NCBI GenBank assembly: GCA_002482765.1
Contig: DLGP01000071.1
Coordinates: 82,961 to 146,960, forward strand
Source of the DNA: Alphaproteobacteria bacterium UBA7691
GTDB taxonomy: Bacteria > Pseudomonadota > Alphaproteobacteria > Ferrovibrionales > Ferrovibrionaceae
DNA: 64,000 bases
Reading direction: 5' to 3'
Below, in pieces: positions 43,131 through 51,983 of this stretch. Position 1 is the stretch's first letter. Every line of letters starts with the position of its first letter. The notes below the pieces were generated by a model. The model was not told where the DNA came from, did no database searches, and saw only the letters and a list, made by a program, of their open reading frames with translations. A program made the position numbers and the translations under genes.

Positions 43131-45418
43131 GCCGATCCCCCGATACAGCGGCAACGCCGCGCCGTGATGCGCTGGAGAAGGTCAGCGGCCAGGCCGAATT
43201 CATCTCCGATGTCAGTGTGCCGGGCATGCTGCATGCCCGCCTGTTGCGCAGCAGCATGCCGCATGCGCTGATCCGTGGCATCGATTGCGCGGCGGCGCGG
43301 GCCATGCCGGGTGTGGTGGCGGTGCTGACCGGGGCGGATTTCGCCACGCTGAATCATCATTGGGGCCTGTTCCTGCGGGATCGCCCGCTGATCGCCGTGG
43401 ATCGGGTGCGCTATGTCGGCGAACCAGTGGTGGCGGTGATCGCCGAGGATGAATACAGCGCCGAGGAGGCGCTGGAGGCGATTATTGTTGATTATGAAGA
43501 ATTGCCTTACGTCACTGATGCCGAGGCGGCGCTGCTGCCGGATGCGCCGCTGCTGCATCCACAGCACGAGACGCTGAAAGATTTTTATTTCAAGGGCGAG
43601 GCCAAGCCGCTGGCCGGCAGCAATGCCTTCCAGAATTTTGCCTATGAGCATGGCGATGTGGATGCAGCCTTTGCCGCTGCCGACCATGTTTATGAAGACA
43701 GCTTTGATTTCCCGATGGTGTTCCATTATGCCATGGAACCGCATTGCGCCATCGCCGATTACGATCCGCGCCATGGCTTCACATTGTGGAGCTGCGGCCA
43801 ATCGCCCAGCGCCGTGCAGAAGGTGTTGAACGGCATATTCGGCACACCGCTGAGCAAGATCCGGGTCATTGTGCCTTATGTCGGCGGTGGTTTTGGCGGC
43901 AAGGCTTCGGTGAAGCTCGATCCGCTGGTGGCTGGCATGGCCTGGAAGCTGCAACGCCCGGTGCGGCTCTGTCTGTCGATTTCGGAATCGATGCTGACCT
44001 GCCGCCGGTTGAATGCCAAGGTGACCTTGCGCACCGCCGTGCGGCGCGATGGCATTCTGCTGGCCAAGGCGGTGCGGGTGCTGATGAATGGCGGCGCCTA
44101 TGCCGATACCGGCCCGGCCGTGGCGATCAAGGCCGCCAACCGCGCCATCGGCCCGTATCGTTTTGGCGCGCTGCGTCTGGAAGCCCAGGCGGTTTATACC
44201 AACACGGTGCCGGGCGCCGCCTTCCGTTCCATCGGCGGGCCGCAGGCGGTGTGGGCCACTGAATCGCAGATGGATCGCATCGCCGCCGATCTGGGCCTGG
44301 ATGCGCTGGATTTCCGCTATCGCAATCTGCTGGCGCGTGGCGAATATGTGCGCCCTGATCTGCGCCCGATTGATGTGGATATGGCCGAAGCTCTGGGCCA
44401 GGTGTCGCAAAGCCTGGGGCCGATGCTGCAACCGGCAGAGGCCGCTGGTCGCAAGCGGGCGCGCGGCGTGGCGGTGGCGGCCAGCGATCCCGGCATCCTG
44501 CCGCTGGCTTCGGCTTTGCTGCGTATCCAGATCGATGGCTCGGTGATCGTTTATGCCAACAGCGTCGAGATCGGCCAGGGTGTGCGCCAGGTGCTGGCGC
44601 AACTGGCCGCCGAGGCGCTGAACCAGCCGCTGGATGCTGTCACGGTGGCAACACCGGATACACTGGCAGCGCCGTTTGATTGGGGCACCGGCGCCAGCCG
44701 CTCCACCGTGGTGATGGGGCTGGCAGTGCAGGCCGCAGCGGCCGATGCTGCCGCCAAGCTGCTGGATTATGCCGCCCTGGCGCTGGAAACGGCGGTGGAA
44801 AATCTGCGCTTGGTGCCAGGCGGTGTGTGCCGTGCGGCTGGCGATGGCACGGTATTTTCCATCCGCACCATCCTGCACAAGGCTTTTGGCGTTGATAGCG
44901 GCGATATCACCGGCCTGGGCAGCATCACGCCGCAATCCAAGGGCGGCAGTCTGGTGCAGGCGCCGCTCTTCTGGGAAACCGCTGCTGCCGGCTGCGAGAT
45001 TGAGTTGGACGAAGATACCGGCGCCATTGCCGTGAAGCGTTATGTCAGTGTCGCCGATATCGGCAAGGCGATCAATCGCGTGGCCGCCGAGGGCCAGGAT
45101 GAAGGCGCGGTGATGCAGGGCCTGGGCCATGGCCTGTGCGAGGCGCTGCATTACGAAGATGGCCAGCCGGTGAATGCCAGCCTGATCGATTACAAGGTGC
45201 CGGATATCGAGGATGTACCGGAGGAATTCCACACCATCCTGATCGAAAGCGGCACCGGGCCTGGCCCGGGCGGGGCACGCGGCATGGGTGAGGGCGCGAT
45301 TTTGCCGGCCGCACCGGCCATCGCCAACGCGCTGGCCAAGGGCTGGGGCATCCGCGTCACCAGCCTGCCGCTGACGCCGGAAAAAGTCTGGGCTGCCTTG
45401 CAGCAGAAGAAGGGCTGA
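43127..45418 (+). CDS. Molybdenum hydroxylase large subunit (xanthine dehydrogenase / CoxL family)
   Basis: A 763-residue molybdopterin-cytosine-type subunit. DALEKVSGQAEFISDVSVPGMLHARLLRS is the N-terminal domain start; VPYVGGGFGGKA and GAAFRSIGGPQAVWATE contact the cofactor; RGMGEGAILPAAPAIANAL holds the conserved active-site Glu. The CO-dehydrogenase active-loop motif (AYxCSFR) is absent, so it is not a form I CO dehydrogenase. These enzymes hydroxylate carbon next to nitrogen in rings such as purines, nicotinate or pyrimidines. It is encoded with small, FAD and CoxG-like subunits in an L-G-M-S order. Confidence 0.9.
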   Translation: MSRSPDTAATPRRDALEKVSGQAEFISDVSVPGMLHARLLRSSMPHALIRGIDCAAARAMPGVVAVLTGADFATLNHHWGLFLRDRPLIAVDRVRYVGEPVVAVIAEDEYSAEEALEAIIVDYEELPYVTDAEAALLPDAPLLHPQHETLKDFYFKGEAKPLAGSNAFQNFAYEHGDVDAAFAAADHVYEDSFDFPMVFHYAMEPHCAIADYDPRHGFTLWSCGQSPSAVQKVLNGIFGTPLSKIRVIVPYVGGGFGGKASVKLDPLVAGMAWKLQRPVRLCLSISESMLTCRRLNAKVTLRTAVRRDGILLAKAVRVLMNGGAYADTGPAVAIKAANRAIGPYRFGALRLEAQAVYTNTVPGAAFRSIGGPQAVWATESQMDRIAADLGLDALDFRYRNLLARGEYVRPDLRPIDVDMAEALGQVSQSLGPMLQPAEAAGRKRARGVAVAASDPGILPLASALLRIQIDGSVIVYANSVEIGQGVRQVLAQLAAEALNQPLDAVTVATPDTLAAPFDWGTGASRSTVVMGLAVQAAAADAAAKLLDYAALALETAVENLRLVPGGVCRAAGDGTVFSIRTILHKAFGVDSGDITGLGSITPQSKGGSLVQAPLFWETAAAGCEIELDEDTGAIAVKRYVSVADIGKAINRVAAEGQDEGAVMQGLGHGLCEALHYEDGQPVNASLIDYKVPDIEDVPEEFHTILIESGTGPGPGGARGMGEGAILPAAPAIANALAKGWGIRVTSLPLTPEKVWAALQQKKG

Positions 45419-45424
45419 AGCGCC

Positions 45425-45865
45425 ATGGATTTTGTCATGACCATGGAGCTGCCGCGCCGGCCGGAAGATGTGTGGCCCTTGCTGCTGGATTTCCAGCGTA
45501 TTGCGGCGTGCATTCCAGGCTGCGAGCAGGTGGAGGAATTGGCACCGCTGGCGCATTACAAGGCGGTGATGAAGCAGAAGATCGGCCCCTTCAAGCTGGA
45601 AGTGCCGGCCGAAATTCATGTGGACGAAATGCTGGCGCCCAGCCATGTGCTGGCGCGGGCCACCGGGCGCGACAAATTCACCGGCACCAGCTTCACCGTT
45701 AAACTCGGGGTTTATCTGCGGCCCGAACCGGCAGTGTTGGAAGTGCAGGCCGAGTTGAGCGTGGCCGGCCGGCTTGCCTCGTTGGGCTATGGCACCATCC
45801 GCAAGAAGGCGGAGGAGAATTTCACCCTGTTCAGTCAGCGTTTGCAGCAGGAGGTAGCCACCTGA
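45425..45865 (+). CDS. CoxG-like SRPBCC protein associated with the molybdenum hydroxylase
   Basis: A 146-residue protein of the CoxG/SRPBCC fold. LPRRPEDVWPLLLDFQRIAACIPGCEQVEEL opens the hydrophobic-pocket fold; TGRDKFTGTSFTVKLG and LSVAGRLASLGYGTIRKKAEENFTLFSQRL are typical of CoxG. CoxG proteins help to mature or anchor molybdenum hydroxylases, or bind lipophilic cofactors. Its placement between the L and M subunits supports this. The stop overlaps the next start by one base. Confidence 0.85.
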   Translation: MDFVMTMELPRRPEDVWPLLLDFQRIAACIPGCEQVEELAPLAHYKAVMKQKIGPFKLEVPAEIHVDEMLAPSHVLARATGRDKFTGTSFTVKLGVYLRPEPAVLEVQAELSVAGRLASLGYGTIRKKAEENFTLFSQRLQQEVAT

Positions 45866-46740
45866 TGCTGCTCAAGCGCTTCGATCTGCACCGCCCGGCC
45901 ACGTTGCCCGCCTTGTTTGAATTGATCGACAGGTTTGGCGAGGATGCGGCGGTTTATGCCGGCGGCACTGAATTGCTGATCGCGCTCAAAGCCCGCGTGC
46001 TGCATTACCCACATCTGATCGATCTCAAGGCCATATCCAGCCTGGGCGCCATCGCGCTGGAGGATGATCACCTGGTGATCGGCGCCCTGGCGACACATCA
46101 CCGTATCGCCACCGACAAACTGGTGCAGCGTGTGTTGCCGGCCTATGCCGAATTGAGCAACAACATTGCCAATATCCGCGTGCGCTGCGCCGGCACTTTG
46201 GGCGGCAATCTATGTTTTGCCGAGCCGCATGCTGATCCGCCCGCCTTGCTGGCGGCGCTGGGCGCCAAGCTGCGGCTGCAAAGCCTGGCTGGCAACCGCG
46301 AGGTGGCGATGGCCGATTTTATCCATGGCGATTTCGAGACGGATCGCCAGCCCGGCGAAATCCTCAGCCATATTCTGCTGCCATTGCCACAGGCCAACCA
46401 GCGCGCCGCCTATCGCTCTTATGGTGCCGGCGAGCGCCCGGTGGCCGGTGGCGCGGCGGCAGTGGAACTGGAGCATGGCATCTGCCGTTCGGCCGCATTG
46501 TGGATCGGTGCTGTGGCCGGCCGGCCGCTGCCGTTGCCAGAAACGGCAGCCGCCCTGATTGGCCTGCGGCAAAGTGAGCTATTGCCGGCTCTGGAAACCA
46601 CGCTGACGGCGGAAATCGGCGCCATCGATATTTTCGACGATGCCCATGGCAGCGCCGATTACAAACGCCATCTGGCCGCCACCATGCTGCGCCGCGCCCT
46701 GGCCGCCGCCCTGACCCAGCCGGAGGCAAATCATGCATGA
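45865..46740 (+). CDS. Molybdenum hydroxylase FAD-binding subunit (CoxM type)
   Basis: A 291-residue subunit of the PCMH-type FAD fold. AVYAGGTELLIALKARVL is the first FAD loop, IRVRCAGTLGGNLCFAEPHADPPALLAALGA the second, both diagnostic. A C-terminal CO_deh_flav domain is present (SYGAGERPVAGGAAAVEL). It passes electrons from the [2Fe-2S] subunit to the acceptor. It overlaps coxG by one base and coxS by eight. Confidence 0.92.
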   Translation: MLLKRFDLHRPATLPALFELIDRFGEDAAVYAGGTELLIALKARVLHYPHLIDLKAISSLGAIALEDDHLVIGALATHHRIATDKLVQRVLPAYAELSNNIANIRVRCAGTLGGNLCFAEPHADPPALLAALGAKLRLQSLAGNREVAMADFIHGDFETDRQPGEILSHILLPLPQANQRAAYRSYGAGERPVAGGAAAVELEHGICRSAALWIGAVAGRPLPLPETAAALIGLRQSELLPALETTLTAEIGAIDIFDDAHGSADYKRHLAATMLRRALAAALTQPEANHA

Positions 46741-47209
46741 TGCTGCGGATACCACGCGCCTGACCATCACGCCGGTGGTGAATGGCGTGTTGCGCGAGAT
46801 CGAGATTGAGCCGCGCGAATTGTTGGTGGATGTGCTGCGGCGCCAGCTGGGCCTGACCGGCACAAAACGCTCCTGCGATGTGGAAGTATGTGGTGCCTGC
46901 ACCGTGCTGATCGACGGCCTGCCGGCCAGTTCCTGCACCACGCTGGCTGCCGATGCCGATGGGCGCGACGTGCTGACCATTGAGGGCGTGGCGGCGGATG
47001 GTCAGCTTGATCGTATCCAGCGCGCTTTTGTGGAGCATGGCGCCTTGCAATGCGGCTTCTGCACGCCGGGTTTTGTGCTGGCGGTGCGCGCCCTGCTGGC
47101 GCTGCATCCAAAACCCGACCACGCCACCATCACGCATTTCCTGCGCGGCAATATCTGCCGCTGCACCGGCTACGTGAAGATCATCGAAGCGGTGAAAAGC
47201 CTTGTATGA
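46733..47209 (+). CDS. Molybdenum hydroxylase [2Fe-2S] subunit (CoxS type)
   Basis: A 158-residue protein with two [2Fe-2S] clusters. The plant-ferredoxin-like set is CDVEVCGACTVLIDGLPASSC; the helical second set is CGFCTPGF with GNICRCTGY. A C-terminal helix ends shortly after, as in CoxS/XdhC-type small subunits. It overlaps the FAD subunit gene and the next gene by 8 bases each. Confidence 0.95.
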   Translation: MHDAADTTRLTITPVVNGVLREIEIEPRELLVDVLRRQLGLTGTKRSCDVEVCGACTVLIDGLPASSCTTLAADADGRDVLTIEGVAADGQLDRIQRAFVEHGALQCGFCTPGFVLAVRALLALHPKPDHATITHFLRGNICRCTGYVKIIEAVKSLV

Positions 47210-48179
47210 CCTGAGCATCAGTTCCGATGGCCGCGATCCGGCCGCAGCCTTCCTGGCCAAGCTGGCGGCTGGCAGCAAGGCCGGGCGCCGCCGTATATGG
47301 ATTGCCAATCATCTGTTCCAGCGCGATCCGATCGCGCTGGCCGGCGCAGCATTGGCTGCTGATGCCAATATCGATGTGGCGTTGATGGCGATGAGCCCGT
47401 TCACGCTACATCCGGTGCAATTGGCCATGAGCGTGGCAACGCTGGCGGAATTTTATCCCGGTCGCGTGGCACTTTGTCTTGGCGTCGGCGCGCCGGCCGA
47501 TCTGGCCTCGGTGGCGGTGACGGCAGACAAGCCGCTCGGCCCGATGCGCGAGGCGATCCGTATCACCCGCGCCGTGTTGGCCGGCGAGACCGTGAAATTC
47601 GAGGGCCAGAGCTTCACCGTACGCCAGCGCCGCCTGGTCAACCCGGCAGCGGATGTGCCGATCATCCTGGCGGCTTCCGGGCCGAAGATGCTGGAAATGG
47701 CCGGCGCCGAAGCCGATGGTGTGCTGATCTCGGCTGCCACGTCGGTGGAATTTGTGCGCTGGTGCCTGGCGCATGTGGCAGAGGGTGCCAAAGGCCGCGC
47801 CGTGCGCCGCATCGGTCTGGTTTATGGCGCTGTGGCCGATGAAGCGGCAAGCGCGCATCAGCGCCTGCGCCGCATGCTGGCCATCACCCTGCGCGGCGCG
47901 CATCACAAGCAGAATCTGGAACTGGCCGGCAACAAGCTGGACCAGGCGGCCCTGGCGGCGGCGGTGGCCGCCGAGGATTGGCCGGCAGCCTTCGGGCTGA
48001 TTTCCGACCGGATTGTGGCGACCCACGCCGCAAGCGGCACGCCGTCCGATGTGGCGGCGCGCTTCTCCGCCTATCGCTCAGCCGGGCTCGACGAGCTGGT
48101 GCTGAGCGGCGTAACCGACAGCCAGCAACTTACAGGCCTTATCGATGCGGCGGGCCTGGCCGCGAAGGGGGAATCATGA
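47202..48179 (+). CDS. LLM-class (F420- or flavin-dependent) oxidoreductase, type B copy 2, TTG start
   Basis: A 325-residue luciferase-like protein aligned end to end with the type B protein at 33894: RIWIANHLFQRDPIALA, VALMAMSPFTLHPVQLAMSVATLAEFYPGRVALCLGVGAP, IILAASGPKMLEMAGAEADGVLISAATS. A TTG codon at 47202 is the only start that yields this alignment; no ATG or GTG lies near. It overlaps the small-subunit gene by 8 bases and the next by 4, implying coupled translation. F420 use is inferred from context. Confidence 0.83.
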   Translation: MYDLSISSDGRDPAAAFLAKLAAGSKAGRRRIWIANHLFQRDPIALAGAALAADANIDVALMAMSPFTLHPVQLAMSVATLAEFYPGRVALCLGVGAPADLASVAVTADKPLGPMREAIRITRAVLAGETVKFEGQSFTVRQRRLVNPAADVPIILAASGPKMLEMAGAEADGVLISAATSVEFVRWCLAHVAEGAKGRAVRRIGLVYGAVADEAASAHQRLRRMLAITLRGAHHKQNLELAGNKLDQAALAAAVAAEDWPAAFGLISDRIVATHAASGTPSDVAARFSAYRSAGLDELVLSGVTDSQQLTGLIDAAGLAAKGES

Positions 48180-49180
48180 AGTTCAGTATCTGCCTGCCCA
48201 CCGGCTTCGAGGGCGTGATGTATCCGATCCCGTTCGTCAAGCCGGAGGATTTTGTCCGCCTTGGTGTGATGTGCGAAAAGCTCGGCTATGATTCGGTCTG
48301 GGGCAATGATCACATCACCACGCAGAAATATGTCGCCGAGCTGTTCCCCAACACGCCGCCGAATTTCTACGAACCGCTGATCACGCTGACCGCTATCGGC
48401 GCCGCCACCACCAAGCTGCGTCTCGGCACTGCCTTGCTGGTGCTGCCGATGCGCGATCCGGTCTATCTCGCCAAGCAGCTCACCACGCTGGATCAGCTCA
48501 CCAATGGCCGTTTTGTCATGGCGGTTGGTCTCGGCGCCTATCGTGAGGAATTCGCTGCCTGGAATTCGCGCCTCGCCTCGGCGCGGCGTGGCGATATGCT
48601 GGATGAAGGCATCGAGGCTTTGCTCAAGCTGCTTTACGAAAAGAGCGCCAGCCATGAAGGCAAGTTTTATGCCTTCAAGGATGTGGAGATGTTCCCGAAG
48701 GCCAAGCAGGATCCGTTCCCGCTGTTTATCGGCGGCCATAATATCGAGGCGGTGGAACGTGCTGCCCGCATCGGCCATGGCTGGCTGCCGGGCTGGCGCC
48801 CGCTCAGCGAAATGAAGGAACGGATCGAATTGCTGCGCCGTCGCACGGCGGAAAACGGCCGTGATCCGATGAGCGTGGAAGTGGCGCCGCAATTCTCCTT
48901 CACCATCGCCAAGACCATGGAAGAAGCCGAACGCATCTACATGGAAAGCGGCCTGGTGGCGCATCGCAAGTCGCTGGCCTATACCGGCCGCGATCTGAGC
49001 CAGCAGGTGGTGGCCAATCTGGTCGGCTCGGCTGATGTGATCCTGGAAAAGATCGCCTATCTGAAATCCATCGGGGTTGACCATTGCTCGGCCCTGATGA
49101 TCCCGGCCGACAATATGAGCGAGTTCGAGGACCAGGTGCAGTGGTTCGCCGAAGACGTCATGCGCCGCGTGCCGGCCTGA
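48176..49180 (+). CDS. LLM-class (F420- or flavin-dependent) oxidoreductase, type A copy 2
   Basis: A 334-residue luciferase-like protein paralogous to the type A protein at 31589: opening LPTGFEGVMYPIPF, SVWGNDHITTQKY, LRLGTALLVLPMRDPVYLAKQLTTLDQLTNGRFVMAVGLGAYREEF. In this family the G-R-F/L-G-V-G-G-like strand lines the cofactor phosphate. GGGGGAAT precedes the ATG, which overlaps the previous stop (ATGA). A flavin reductase-like gene follows, so FMN-dependent monooxygenase activity remains possible instead of F420. Confidence 0.85.
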   Translation: MKFSICLPTGFEGVMYPIPFVKPEDFVRLGVMCEKLGYDSVWGNDHITTQKYVAELFPNTPPNFYEPLITLTAIGAATTKLRLGTALLVLPMRDPVYLAKQLTTLDQLTNGRFVMAVGLGAYREEFAAWNSRLASARRGDMLDEGIEALLKLLYEKSASHEGKFYAFKDVEMFPKAKQDPFPLFIGGHNIEAVERAARIGHGWLPGWRPLSEMKERIELLRRRTAENGRDPMSVEVAPQFSFTIAKTMEEAERIYMESGLVAHRKSLAYTGRDLSQQVVANLVGSADVILEKIAYLKSIGVDHCSALMIPADNMSEFEDQVQWFAEDVMRRVPA

Positions 49181-49193
49181 GACGGGGCGGGCC

Positions 49194-49835
49194 GTGACGA
49201 TGACCGATGCTGGGACCGATGCTGGCCTCTATCAGCGGCTCAGCCTTGACGGGCTGAACCGGCAGGAGCGCTACAAGCTGCTGACCGGCAGTGTCATCCC
49301 GCGGCCCATCGCCCTGGTGACCACGCTGAACCAGGATGGCAGTGTCAATGCCGCGCCGTTCAGCCAGTTCATCATTGTGGCCGCCGATCCCGGCTTGCTC
49401 GGCTTTTCGGTTGGTCCACCACCCAAGGGGACCAAGCCCGAGAGTGAGAAGGATACATTGCGCAACATCCGCCGCAGCGGCGAATTTGTCATCAACACGG
49501 TGTCGGAAAATCTGGCCGAGGCGGTGCAGCTTTGTGCCGATATCGAGGAAAGCGGCATCAGCGAGTTGCAGCAAGCCGGGCTCACTGCCCTGCCGTCGCT
49601 GCATGTGGCGCCGCCGCGCGTGGCCGAATGCGCGATCCAGTTTGAATGCCGGCTGGAACAGATCATCGCCATTGGTGATGCGCCGAATCATCTGGTGGTG
49701 GGCCGTGTGATGCAGATGCATGCCCGCCATGGCCTGATCGACGAGAAATACCATGTGGATTCCGCCGCCATCGCTGCGCTTGGGCGCATCGGCGGCCGCA
49801 ATTACTGCCGCGTCAGAGAGTTTATCGCGGTGTGA
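49194..49835 (+). CDS. Flavin reductase-like domain protein (DIM6/NTAB family)
   Basis: A 213-residue split-barrel flavin-binding protein. LLTGSVIPRPIALVTTLNQDGSVNAAPFSQFIIVAADPGLLGFSV is the FMN-binding core and EFVINTVSENLAEAV a family helix; GRVMQMHARHGLIDE the C-terminal strand. Such proteins supply reduced FMN to two-component monooxygenases or act with F420. The start is GTG 49194 or ATG 49200. It lies between the two LLM genes and the second hyuAB pair. Confidence 0.85.
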   Translation: MTMTDAGTDAGLYQRLSLDGLNRQERYKLLTGSVIPRPIALVTTLNQDGSVNAAPFSQFIIVAADPGLLGFSVGPPPKGTKPESEKDTLRNIRRSGEFVINTVSENLAEAVQLCADIEESGISELQQAGLTALPSLHVAPPRVAECAIQFECRLEQIIAIGDAPNHLVVGRVMQMHARHGLIDEKYHVDSAAIAALGRIGGRNYCRVREFIAV

Positions 49836-49883
49836 GGCACGCCCCGGCCCCGCAGCGCCAATTCCAGGAAGCAGAGAAGAGAC

Positions 49884-51983
49884 ATGTCCATCAGTCGCAG
49901 CAAGCAAGAGGCCCGTATCGCCGTTGATATCGGCGGTACCTTCACCGATATCGTGCTGGAGCGGGGCGGCCAGCGTTGGACCGGCAAGGTGCTCACCACA
50001 CCGCAGCGGCCGGCCGAAGGTTTCATGATCGCGATCCGCCATATCCTGGCCGATACCGGCCTGGCGCCGGGCGAGATTGCCGGGATCATTCACGGCACCA
50101 CGTTAGGCACCAATGCGCTGATCGAGCGCAAGGGCGCGCGCACCGCGTTTCTCACCACCGGCGGTTTCCGCGACATCCTGGAGATCGGCTACGAGAACCG
50201 CTTCGACCAGTATGATCTGATGATCGAGAAGCCGGCACCACTGGTGCCGCGCGATCTGCGCTTCACTGTGCCAGAGCGTGTTGATGCCAGCGGCAAGGTG
50301 ATCCTGCCGCTGGATGAGGCGGCATTGCGCGCCCTGGTGCCGGTGTTGCGTGAACGCGGCGTCAAAAGCCTGGCCATCGGTTTCCTGCAAGCCTTCACCA
50401 ATCCGGTGCATGAAGAGCGCGCACGCGCCATCCTGCAACGGGAAATGCCGGAATTGTTCATCACCCTGGCGGCCGAGGTCTGCCCGGAGATTCGGGAATA
50501 TGACCGCTTCTCCACCGCCTGCGCCAATGCCTATATCCGCCCGATCATGCAGACCTACCTGGATGACCTGGAGCGGCAGCTCAAGGCCGGCGGCTTTGCC
50601 TGCCCGATTTTCTTGATCACATCCAGCGGCGCCATGACCAGCGTGGAAGTGTCGAAACAATTCCCGGTGCGGCTGGTTGAATCCGGCCCGGCCGGCGGCG
50701 CCCTGCTGGCAGCCCAGGTGGCGCAGGAATGCGGCCTGGATCGGGTGTTGTCGTTTGATATGGGCGGCACCACGGCGAAAATCTGCTTCATCGACAAGGG
50801 CCAGCCGCAAACCTCGCGCAGCTTCGAGGTTGGCCGCGTCTACCGCTTCACCAAGGGCAGTGGCCTGCCGTTGCGCATTCCGGTGATCGAGATGATCGAG
50901 ATCGGCGCCGGCGGCGGCTCCATCGCCCGGGTCAACCAGCTTGGCGTGCTCACCGTCGGCCCGGATAGCGCCGGCTCCGAGCCCGGCCCGGTCTGCTATG
51001 GCCGTGGCGGCAGTGAACCGACCGTAACCGATGGTGATTTCATCACCGGGCGGATTGACGCCGAGCGTTTTGCCCGTGGCGCCTTTTCGCTGGATGCCGG
51101 CAAAGCCAAGGCGGCATTGGCGGCATTCGGCAAGCAACTTGATCTGAATGCCGAGCAGGCCGGCCTGGCGATCAGCGAAACGATTGAAGAGACCATGGCC
51201 AATGCCGCCCGCGTGCATGCCATCGAAGGCGGCCGCGATGTTGCCGCCTATACCATGGTGGCATTCGGCGGTGCCGCGCCGCTGCATGCCGTGTCGGTGG
51301 CCAAGCGGCTCGGTATCCGCCGCATCATCGTGCCAAGCGCTGCCGGTGTTGGTTCGGCGGTTGGTTTCCTGCAAGCGCCGATTGCTTTTGATTTGACGCA
51401 GAGCTGGTATCAGCGCACAAACACGCTCGATTATGCTGCCGCCAATGCCCGGCTGGATGGCATGCGGCAACAGGCCGCCGGCCTGATCCGTTCGGCCACC
51501 GATGTGCCACTGGTCGAGCGCGGCTCGGTGCTGATGCGTTATGTCGGCCAGGGCCATGAGATCGAAGTGCAATTGCCGCCTCGCGCCCTTACTGCCGAGG
51601 ATGGCGGCCATCTGCATGACCTGTTCGTTGCCGCCTATGTGGCGCTGTATGGCCGTTCAATCCCGGGCCTTGAATCCGAAGTGCTGAGCTGGTCGCTGCG
51701 GCTTGGCACCAAGCCGGTGCCGGTGGCGCGGCTGAAGGAAGCGCCCGCCGATGGCCCGGCCCTGCCGCCGCAATTGCGCCGCAGCTGGACCGATCCGCAA
51801 ACCGGCCTGCCCGGCGAGCTTGGCATCAGCGACCGCCAGACGCTTGGCAGCGGCGGCAAGCTATACGGCCCGGCAGCCGTGGTGGAAAGCGAAACCACCA
51901 CCATCGTGCTGGAGGGTTATGTTTTGAGCGTGAATGAGGGCGGTTATCTGATGATCGACCGCATTGAGGAGAACCAGGCATGA
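49884..51983 (+). CDS. hyuA: Hydantoinase/oxoprolinase-type subunit A (HyuA), copy 2
   Basis: A 699-residue paralogue of the HyuA at 27748. IAVDIGGTFTDIVLERGG, HGTTLGTNALIERKGARTAF, SFDMGGTTAKICFID and EMIEIGAGGGSIARVNQLG are shared, along with EVCPEIREYDRFSTACANAY. It is an ATP-dependent ring-opening or carboxylase-type subunit. AGCAGAGAAGAGAC precedes the ATG. It is coupled to hyuB copy 2. The two HyuA proteins differ enough to have different substrates. Confidence 0.92.
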   Translation: MSISRSKQEARIAVDIGGTFTDIVLERGGQRWTGKVLTTPQRPAEGFMIAIRHILADTGLAPGEIAGIIHGTTLGTNALIERKGARTAFLTTGGFRDILEIGYENRFDQYDLMIEKPAPLVPRDLRFTVPERVDASGKVILPLDEAALRALVPVLRERGVKSLAIGFLQAFTNPVHEERARAILQREMPELFITLAAEVCPEIREYDRFSTACANAYIRPIMQTYLDDLERQLKAGGFACPIFLITSSGAMTSVEVSKQFPVRLVESGPAGGALLAAQVAQECGLDRVLSFDMGGTTAKICFIDKGQPQTSRSFEVGRVYRFTKGSGLPLRIPVIEMIEIGAGGGSIARVNQLGVLTVGPDSAGSEPGPVCYGRGGSEPTVTDGDFITGRIDAERFARGAFSLDAGKAKAALAAFGKQLDLNAEQAGLAISETIEETMANAARVHAIEGGRDVAAYTMVAFGGAAPLHAVSVAKRLGIRRIIVPSAAGVGSAVGFLQAPIAFDLTQSWYQRTNTLDYAAANARLDGMRQQAAGLIRSATDVPLVERGSVLMRYVGQGHEIEVQLPPRALTAEDGGHLHDLFVAAYVALYGRSIPGLESEVLSWSLRLGTKPVPVARLKEAPADGPALPPQLRRSWTDPQTGLPGELGISDRQTLGSGGKLYGPAAVVESETTTIVLEGYVLSVNEGGYLMIDRIEENQA

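Noticed and set aside
42884..45646. A 920-codon open frame on the minus strand opposite tctA and the molybdenum hydroxylase
   Set aside because: Long, but the translation is compositionally biased (His, Gln, Arg) and covers genes with clear motifs on the plus strand; no ribosome-binding site or family signature.
43127..47209. Carbon monoxide dehydrogenase (CoxMSL) identity
   Set aside because: The AYxCSFR active-site loop of form I CO dehydrogenase is absent from the large subunit, gene order is L-G-M-S, and the context is catabolic rather than carboxidotrophic.
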